Shown in pieces: positions 56,762 to 64,000 of a stretch of 64,000 nt of DNA. The stretch covers positions 61,073,888-61,137,887 of the forward strand of contig NC_052020.1 of NCBI RefSeq assembly GCF_015832195.1. The letters are read 5' to 3'. The position numbers and the translations under genes were made by a program. The notes under the pieces were generated by a model, which saw nothing but the letters and a program-made list of their open reading frames with translations, was not told the origin of the DNA and searched no databases. Within the stretch, counting starts at the first letter, position 1. Each line of letters begins with the position of its first letter. This DNA comes from Motacilla alba alba. Its lineage: Eukaryota; Chordata; Aves; Passeriformes; Motacillidae.

Positions 56762-57275
56762 ATCATGGAATGCTTTGAGCTGGAATGAGACTTAAATCCC
56801 ACCCAGAGCCAGCCCTGCCATGGCAGGGACACCTCCCACTGTCCCAGGGTGTCCCAGTGTCCAGCCTGGCCTGGGGCACTGCCAGGGATCCAGGGGCAGC
56901 CCCAGCTGCTCTGGCAATCCCAGCCCAGGCAGGAATTCCCAATTCCCAATCTCCCATCCATCCCTGCCCTCTGGCACTGGGAGCCATTCCCTGGCTCCCG
57001 TCCCTCCAGGCCTTGTCCCCAGTCCCTCTGCAGCTCTCCTGGAGCCCCTTTAGGTACCCTCAGCTCTGCCTGGGCTCTTCTCCTCTCCAGGGGAACACTC
57101 CCAGCTCTCCCAGCCTGGCTCCAGGGGGGCTCCAGCTGTTGGAGCAGCTCCATGGATTCCTCTGAATCTCTCCAGCAGCTCCAGGTCCTCCTGCTGTTGG
57201 ATCCTGGAGCAGCTCTGCCGGTGGGGTCTCACCTGAGCGGGGCAGAGGGGCAGAATCCCACGCTGAGGGATCAGC
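56762..57275 (-). mobile_element. CR1 LINE 3' fragment (~510 bp, reverse)
   Basis: From AATCATGGAATGCTTTGAGC through CCAGGGATCCAGGGGCAGCC to GTGGGGTCTCACCTGAGCGG and GGCAGAGGGGCAGAATCCC, one of the longer copies. Confidence 0.9.
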
Positions 57276-57279
57276 TCAG

Positions 57280-58180
57280 GGCACAATTCCAGGTCGTGTC
57301 CAGCCTCTGATCCCCCAGCATTCCCAATCCTCCCCCTCAGGGCTGCTCCCATCCCTGTGGAAGTCCAGCATTGTCGTGGATGTTGTTTGTTCTGTTAGTG
57401 CTAAAAACCTGCCGGCTCCCTGGGGATTCCCGTGCTAATCCAGCCTCAGAAACGATGGGAACTGGCTCTCTTTGGTGTCCTTGGGGCAGGAAAACCCTCC
57501 TGGAGTGCTGCCCCCCCTGTGCCATCCCCCTGGTGTCACCAGGACATGCTCATAGTTCCAACCGGGTGTATTTATAACCTCATTAAAAGAAGGGAGAAAA
57601 CGTTTTCTCCGTAAAATCCCGTCACCGAGAGCTCATTATATTTTTCCTTTTGGAATTCTGTCGCAGCCTGAACCCTCGGGAAAGCATCACAGGCTGGAGC
57701 TGTGTGGGGATTGTTGATACTGGAGTCATTTGCTTTGTCCTTTTGTGTTGGAGTGTGTTAACAGCCTCCTGGCAGGGCTCTGATCCTCCCCAAATTCCAT
57801 TGGAAATCGATGGAAGCTCCTCAGGGGGCTCCCAGGGTCACGCTCTCCGTGGGAACAAGGAGGGAACATTTGCTTCCTTCCAGCAGCTGGAAATGCTGCT
57901 TGTTTTCACTGCCGGGGCTGTTCTGCACATGCAGCACTGCAGATGCAGAATAAATCTCATTGAAAGGCTTGGAGAGGGGAAAATAGCTCACATGGAGCTG
58001 GGAATAACTCGATTCCCGTCCTTCCAGCTTGGTTGGAGCTGTTGTGTGCCCACACTGGACGCGTGAAGGGGTGGAGAGGGGGAGAGCTCGTTTTCCTTTC
58101 TGTGGGATGCAAGAAATGGAGAAATTAATTGGATTTTTGAGGTTTATATCCCACACAAAGCATTTCAAAGCTGCCTTGAT
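57280..58180. other. Intronic sequence without recognised features
   Basis: Unique sequence; no exon or named repeat seen. Confidence 0.5.
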
Positions 58181-58184
58181 GGAG

Positions 58185-58347
58185 GGGCTGCGACTGCTTC
58201 ATCCCTGGAAGTGCTCCAGGCCAGCCTGGATGGAGTTTGGAGCACCCTGGCACAGTGGAAAGTGTCCCTGCCCCATGGCAGGGGTGGCACTGGGTGGGCT
58301 TTCAGTTCCTTCCTTCTAACCCAAAACCTTCTGGAATTCTGTGAATT
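58185..58347 (+). mobile_element. CR1 LINE 3' fragment
   Basis: CTTCATCCCTGGAAGTGCTCC to CTAACCCAAAACCTTCTGG and AATTCTGTGAATT. Confidence 0.85.
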
Positions 58348-58379
58348 ATTGAGAATAATTCTTATGAGGCGCATCTGGG

Positions 58380-59075
58380 GCAGCTGGGAAGGGTCTGGAG
58401 CACCAGGAGAGGCTGAGGGAGCTGGGAAGGGGCTGGAGAATTCCTGAGGGAGCTGGGAAGGGGCTGGAGAATTCCTGAGGGAGCTGGGAAGGGGCTCAGC
58501 CTGGAGCAAAGGAGGCTCAGGGGGCCCTTGTGGCTCTGCACAGCTCCTGCCAGGAGGGCACAGCTGGGGGGGTCGGGCTCTGCTCCAGGGAACAGGGACA
58601 GGAGCAGAGGGAACGGCCTCAGGCTGGGCCAGGGCAGCTCAGGGTGGGCCCAGCAGGAATTTCCCCATGGAAAGGGGGCTCAGGCCTTGGCACTGCCCAG
58701 GGAGGGTTGGAGTGCCCATCCCTGCAGGTGTCCCCTGGAGGTGGCACTCAGAGCTCTGGGCTGGGGACAGGGTGGGCACTGGGCACAGCTGGGACTCTGC
58801 TCTTGGAGCGTTTTCCTACCTCAGGGATTCCGTGATGTTTAGATTGGATATTTGGGAAAATTTCTTCCCTAAATTTGTTGCCCAGCCCTGGCACAGGTAC
58901 AGGGTGGAGTCCCCAAGCCTGGAGGGATTTTAAATCCATGTGGATGTGGCACCTGGGGACACGGGGCAGTGGTGGCCCTGGCACTCAGAGCTGTGGGCTG
59001 GGGACAAGGTGGGCATCAGGCACAGCTTGGACCCGATGATCCTGAACTCTTTTCCAACATCAATGATTCCATGGT
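58380..59075 (+). mobile_element. Composite of two CR1 3' ends in tandem (second copy)
   Basis: Same order as 25950-26625: 31-bp units, CTCTGCACAGCTCCTGCC, a tail ending TACCTCAGGGATTCCGTGATG, then GATTGGATATTTGGGAAAAT and CAGCCCTGGCACAGGTACAGG. After GCAGTGGTGGCCCTGGCA it switches to CTCAGAGCTGTGGGCTGG, so its terminal part differs from the 26-kb copy. Confidence 0.85.
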
Positions 59076-59079
59076 TGAA

Positions 59080-60055
59080 AGCTTGTGCTGGATCAAGGAA
59101 GGAAAATAGTGTGGAAAACACGGGACTTTCACATTTAAGGATAGTTTAGGAGCTGAATAACTCCCAGAGGAAAAATGACATGGAAAAACCAGGACTTTCA
59201 CATTCAGGGATAACTCAGGAGCTGAGCAGCTCCAGCTCAGCGATGCGTCACCGCTGTCTCCGCTCTGCCCGCCGGGATGAAGCCGTTCCCATCCCTTTCC
59301 CAGATGTATTTTATTCTCATCCCGCCTGCTCCCAACATCTGAAGACAAAGGCAGCTAATTAACAAATGAAATCAGCAAACTGCAGGCCCAGCAGCTGGGA
59401 GGAGATGATCCAGCAAATCCAGCCTGGGTCCTGCCAAGCTCTTGGTCTTTGTGACTCTCCCGGGGCTCAGGTCGGGGCTGTGGGGATCGTGATCCCTGTT
59501 TCCCTCTCCCAGACAGCTCAATGCCTTTGGAATTCCGCACAAGGAGGATTTGAACAGCGTCTGCCACACTTCCGTGCACCTCCACTCCACCATGATGATG
59601 CAATTCCCAGGGAGTTTGGATTAGACCCATTTTGATCAGCTTAGGTTGAGTTTTCCATTTGTTCAAGAGCTCAGGGATGTGTGAGGGGAATTCTTCCGAT
59701 CCAGTGTTTACCATGCCTGGCCCATCTGGGTTTTGGGGAGTGCTTGGTTCAATTCAGAGTTTAAAGACTGAGAAATTGAACCTGATGGTGGCACAAACCT
59801 CGGTGGGAAACATCTTTCTGTAATTATTTTCAGGTTGATTAAGAGACTTTAACCATGGAGCAGCACCCATGAATTCAGTTTGATTTAAAGGCTGATTTAA
59901 TCTGGTGACTCCTCATAATTTCATCAACCCAAAATGAAAATTTTGGGATATTTTTTTCCTTTTCTTGTGAAACAGTGAAGAGATTCATCTTGCTGAGATT
60001 CCCAATGGTAAATCTTATTAGGTTTGTTTTTGTGTGGTAATTGAAATTATTGTGT
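59080..60055. other. Intronic sequence without recognised features
   Basis: Contains two related blocks near 59105-59225 (ATGGAAAAACCAGGACTTTC, GTGTGGAAAACACGGGACTTTC), about 70 bp apart. Otherwise unique. Confidence 0.5.
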
Positions 60056-60056
60056 C

Positions 60057-60205
60057 TGGAATGGTTTGGGATGGAAGGGACTTAAAATCCCATCCCATTC
60101 CACCCCTGCCATGGGCAGGGACACCTTCTACTCTCCCAGGCTGCTCCAAATCTCATCCAGCCTGGCCTTGGACACTTCCAGGGATCCAGGGGCTTCTCTG
60201 GGCGA
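60057..60205 (-). mobile_element. CR1 LINE 3' fragment
   Basis: Reverse tail from GGAATGGTTTGGGATGGAAGG to CACTTCCAGGGATCCAGGGG. Confidence 0.9.
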
Positions 60206-60867
60206 CCATTCCAAGCCCTTCCCTTCCCTCCCAGCCTTCCAAGCCCTTGGATTCCCGTGCTGCTGGGAAAGAACCACCACCAGCAGCTCCCCAGAGCTTC
60301 AAAAAGGGGGGGTTTAAAATCTGTTTAGAAAATTGAATATCAAATAGTCCCGATTCAATCAGAATTGAAGCTGGAATTCTGGAGAACTTCCATGAGCACC
60401 AGGAGGTGGCTTTAAACTACCTGGCTAAAAACAGGGAATTTTGGAGTTTCCCTGCAATACCCCTGCAGAATCCTCTGTCCAAGCACCATATTTTTCCTGA
60501 TTTTTCTCTTTTCCAGCCCTCACATGGCCTGAGCGAAGCACAGCCTTATGTAACCACCCAGTCACACATTCCCAACACTGGGAATGTTCAAGGAAATCTC
60601 CCAAAAATTGGGGACATTCTTCACTCTCCTGGTACTGCTTCTGCTTTGGCTTTGCTGCAGCTGTCGGGATCTTTCCAGCACTGCCGTTGGAAAAAAAAAT
60701 CCATCAGGTTCTGCAGTGGGAATTTTCCATTAATTGACCATTATGAAATGCTTTGGCAGAGCCTTTGCTGCAGTTCCATTCCCAACGTGGATTTCTTGGA
60801 GCTTTCCCGATATTCCTATCAAATTCCATCCCTTGCCATAGTTCAGTGCTTGCTTGGAAGGGATTAG

Positions 60868-61140
60868 TGGAGAGGGACTGGGGACAAGGCCTGGAGGGAC
60901 AGGACACAGGGAATGGCTCCCAGTGCCAGAGGGCAGGGATGGGTGGGAGATTGGGAATTGGGAATTCCTGGCTGGGCTGGGATTGCCAGAGCAGCTGGGG
61001 CTGCCCCTGGATCCCTGGCAGTGCCCAAGGCCAGGCTGGACACTGGGACATCCTGGGACAGTGGGAGGTGTCCCTGCCCATGGATGGGTCTGGAATGGGA
61101 TGGGATTTAAGATCCCTTCCAGCCCAAACTATTCCCTGTT
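60868..61140 (+). mobile_element. CR1 LINE 3' fragment
   Basis: GTGGAGAGGGACTGGGGAC to CCAGCCCAAACTATTCCCTG. Confidence 0.9.
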
Positions 61141-61204
61141 TCCAAGATCCAGCATGGATCTGTTCCAAGAGAGCAGACTGGACACGCAGTGACATCACAG
61201 CTCC

Positions 61205-61880
61205 TGGAATCATGGAGTGATTTGGAATAATTTATCTGAAATGACCTCTTGTCCAACCCCCTGCTCAAACCAGGGCCACCTTCAAGGTCAGATTCCTCAG
61301 GACTCTGTCCAGCCAAGCTTTGGATGTCTCCAAGTATCCCATGGCCCCTCTGGGCACTTGGCTGATTGCACAGGGAATTTGTTTTCCCTAAATCTAGGAG
61401 AAATTTCTCTTGGTGCAGCCCAGACCTCATGGTCCTTTCCTCTGCACCTCCAAGAAGAGTTTTTCACCTTCTCTAGAACTTTCTGGTAGCAAGCTGAAGA
61501 CAGAAATTCCATCTGCTCTTCATCCCGGCTTCTCCTTTGTCCTCGTCTTCTCCAGGAGTCCCTGGTTGGCTTCTGAAGACAGAAATTGGATTTTCCCTTT
61601 ATCCAAACTATCTCCAGGTTGGCCAAACCCAGCTCCCTCAGGATCTGGATGGCCTCCAGTCACCTTGGTGGCCTTCCCTGCATTGTTCCAGTTTATCCAT
61701 GTCTGGAGCTGGACAGGGCGCTCAGGAATTTGTGTCACAGGGGTGGGTTGGATGAGAAGGAATTTCTCCCTGGAAACAGCTCTGCTGCTCTTGCAGCCAG
61801 GGACAGACGTGGTTTCAGTCCTGGTTTCTGTCCTGGTTCCGGGTTTTAAGGGATTTCCTCTGCCTTGTCTTGAGTAACTC
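61205..61880 (-). mobile_element. Older, diverged CR1 LINE fragment
   Basis: GGAATCATGGAGTGATTTGG, CCAACCCCCTGCTCAAACCAGG, CTCAGGACTCTGTCCAGCC, GATGTCTCCAAG and CCTCTGGGCA follow the reverse of an older CR1 tail. The right part (CAGCTCCCTCAGGATCTGG, GGTGGCCTTCC) probably continues the element. Much more diverged than the other copies. Confidence 0.65.
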
Positions 61881-61884
61881 CATG

Positions 61885-62590
61885 AAAAGGAAGCCGAGCC
61901 CAGATTTGGACCTCTCAGGTCTTTTATCCAAGGATTCATCCACGGGTCAGAGATTGGAAGAGCATCCCTGGTCTCGGTGATGGAGCTCGTGGCTCCTTGT
62001 TTGCCATCCAGGGATGTGCTTCAATAGGGATAACCTGGGAATCAATGTGGGGAGCGTTCTGTGCTCCATCAAAACTCAGGAGTTTGACCCTAAAAACTGC
62101 AGCGAGGGAATTTTCTCCCTTTTATTTCAACCTCATGAGGAGAAGCCAGAACTTCTGAGCACTCTCAACCCTTTTCAAGCGCTGCCGTGATTTCAAATAA
62201 CCTTTTGAACAAAACTGAAATCTCATTAGGAAATGCCATCCCAATTTGGAGCAGCAGATCCATAATTTTCTTCTGTGATCTTAAATTAAATGTTTTAGAG
62301 GTGGGGACGAAGGTAACATTTATTTAAAACCTGTGCCCCATTATTATTGCTGGAATTGTTGGGAATTTTGGAAGAGTTTTTGTTTCCAATTAGTCAAGAG
62401 ACTCTCCAGCTTCAGTCTCCTTATGCAAATAGAAATGGAGCAGCTCGAGATGAATTTTTAGTCTTTAGACTTGCCCTTTTTTTCTGGAAATTGCTTTTCA
62501 ACGTGGAATTTTTATGTTTTCTAATCTATTTATTTTATTAACAAAGTTCTTCCTTAAGAATTCCATGGTTTTTCAAGCTTTGGAAGAGGC
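61885..62590. other. Intronic sequence without recognised features
   Basis: AT-leaning unique sequence; no exon or named repeat seen. Confidence 0.5.
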
Positions 62591-62593
62591 TAC

Positions 62594-62742
62594 TCAGGGA
62601 AGGGGTGGAGTCACCACCACTGCAAAAGCTCAACCAGTTGTGGATGTGGCTCACGAGGCTGTGGTTTAGTGGTGGACGTGATGGTGCTTGATGGTTGGAT
62701 TTGGTGACCTCGTGGGGCTTTCCCAACCTCAGTAATTCCAGG
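62594..62742 (+). mobile_element. CR1 LINE 3' tail
   Basis: GGGAAGGGGTGGAGTCACC, GTGGTTTAGTGGTGGACGTG, GGTTGGATTTGGTGACC and CCCAACCTCAGTAATTCC. Confidence 0.8.
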
Positions 62743-63096
62743 GCTCTCCACCTTTGCCGATGGATTTGAGGGTGCCTTTGACGGGTTCCTTTTGGTGAAG
62801 ATTTGAGAACCTCGTTCTCCATTGCACTGAAATTTGACCTCAAATAAACCTGATGAACCAACATTTTGGTAATTATTCACACCAGACTTTGCAAAAATAG
62901 GGTTAAATTTGGGGATAAAGGAATAATTAACCCCTACCCAAAGGGGTTTAAGGAATTGTTTAGGAACAGGCAGTACTGAGAATGTTCTTGAATGGCTGCA
63001 GCCAAGGCTGAGTTGCACATGGAATGTTGTATTCCTGTGTGCTTGGAGGGTGCACCTGGAATGCTGAGTCCAGGATTCCAGCACAAGAAAAACATG

Positions 63097-63502
63097 GAAT
63101 TGTTGGAGAGGAGATCACAGAGATGCTCTGAGGGCTGGAGCAGCTCTGGAGCCAGGCTGGGAGAGCTGGGAATGTTCCCCTGGAGAGAAGAACCCAGGGA
63201 GAGCTGAGGGTACCTGAAGGGGCTCCAGGAGAGCTGCAGAGGGACTGGGGACAAGGCCTGCAGGGACAGGAGCCAGGGAATGGCTCCCAGTGCCAGAGGG
63301 CAGGGATGGATGAGAGATTGGGAACTGGGAATTCCTGGCTGGGCTGGGATTGCCAGAGCAGCTGGGGCTGCCCCTGGATCCCTGGCAGTGCCCAAGGCCA
63401 GGCTGGACACTGGGGCTGGAGCAGCCTGGGACAGTGGAAGTGTCCCTGCCATGGCAGGGCTGGGATGGGTTGGGATTTAAGGTTCTTCCCACTGAAACTG
63501 TT
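63097..63502 (+). mobile_element. CR1 LINE 3' fragment (~405 bp)
   Basis: GAGCCAGGCTGGGAGAGCTGG through GGGACTGGGGACAAGGCC and CCTGGCAGTGCCCAAGGCC to GGGATTTAAGGTTCTTCCC. Confidence 0.9.
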
Positions 63503-63516
63503 GGTTTCCAGGGATG

Positions 63517-63606
63517 GGAGGACAGGAGAAGGGGGAATAACTTCCCACTGCCATAGAGCCAGGATTGATGGGATATTGGGAAGGAATTCCCAGCTGTGAG
63601 AGTGGT
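63517..63606 (+). mobile_element. CR1 LINE internal remnant
   Basis: AGGACAGGAGAAGGGGGAATAAC to GATATTGGGAAGGAATTCCC and GCTGTGAGAGTGG, a CR1 mid-segment without tail. Confidence 0.75.
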
Positions 63607-64000
63607 CATTTGGAATTTGTGTGTTTTTAACCAGTACTGAGGAAAAAACATCTCTTACTTTCCTTGTTTTTCTTTGTTCCATTTCTTTCCTTCCTCAATA
63701 AAATTGTCCCTCCAGACCAAGCTCAGAAAAACCCCAGACCAGGAATCTTTTTTTTTTTTCCTGGTGGGATAAAGCCCAAATTAATTACTTTGGTATCCTC
63801 ATATTCCAAAGGCTATTGTGTTTTTATTCCTTGCGGAAGCCAATTCCTCGTTGTGGGCATCTCATTTTCTTGGAGCTGCTGCAGTGGGAGTAATTATCCG
63901 ATATCTGTATTTTAATCAAGAGAAATGTGTTCCAAAGCCCGGGATGAATTTACCTGCTGGAAGTTAAATGCCTGTAACTAAAAGCAGGGAATCTGCATTA

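Larger units (their letters stand above)
52698..64000 (+). other. MDGA2: 5' part of the MDGA2 intron after the Ig1 exons
   Basis: The donor is GTGAGT at 52698 and the phase is 1. I found no sequence resembling the next MDGA2 exon before the window ends. The intron begins with a 1.5-kb minisatellite and then carries CR1 fragments, an A28 run at 55948 and an AT-rich stretch. Confidence 0.8.

Noticed and set aside
1..64000. Endogenous retrovirus or LTR element
   Set aside because: I found no paired LTRs, primer-binding site or retroviral coding sequence. The interspersed repeats I can identify are CR1.

Overview
The window looks like bird nuclear DNA. Its repeats are dominated by roughly 50 short, 5'-truncated 3' ends of CR1 LINEs, the characteristic avian retrotransposon. 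Several subfamilies occur in both orientations, many with the GC-rich tails I associate with songbirds. Passerine origin is an inference from repeat flavour only.

The only gene I can support is MDGA2 (MAM-domain-containing GPI anchor protein 2) on the + strand. Two internal coding exons, 37533-37672 and 52523-52697, encode one complete Ig domain, the N-terminal Ig1, which takes part in neuroligin binding. Everything else is intron: the end of the preceding intron (1-37532), the whole intron between the two exons (37673-52522, 14,850 bp) and the start of the next (52698-64000). I found neither the signal-peptide exon upstream nor the next Ig exon downstream.

Layout: 1-11 kb is intron with scattered CR1 tails. 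11.14-11.74 kb is a 37/45-bp minisatellite. 12-34 kb is intron with many CR1 fragments and one 197-bp tandem duplication at 32.0-32.4 kb. 34.06-37.53 kb is an 18-unit array of about 185-201 bp that runs straight into the 3' splice site of the first exon. 37.7-52.0 kb is intron with an AT microsatellite (41.3 kb), a 105-bp array (45 kb), a CR1-tail-like array (46.1-47.05 kb) and a TTAGGG-containing array (48.64-49.61 kb). 52.02-52.52 kb is a 55-bp array running into the 3' splice site of the second exon. 52.85-54.37 kb is a further minisatellite just past that exon. The rest is CR1-rich intron.

The most striking feature is the array ahead of the first exon. Every unit contains a sense-strand copy of a complete-looking 3' splice site (branch-point-like CTGAC/CTGAT, pyrimidine tract, TTGCAG), so 17 look-alike acceptors precede the real one. 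The nearest two would bring an in-frame stop into the mRNA if used. The 55-bp array ahead of the second exon shows a weaker version of the same pattern.
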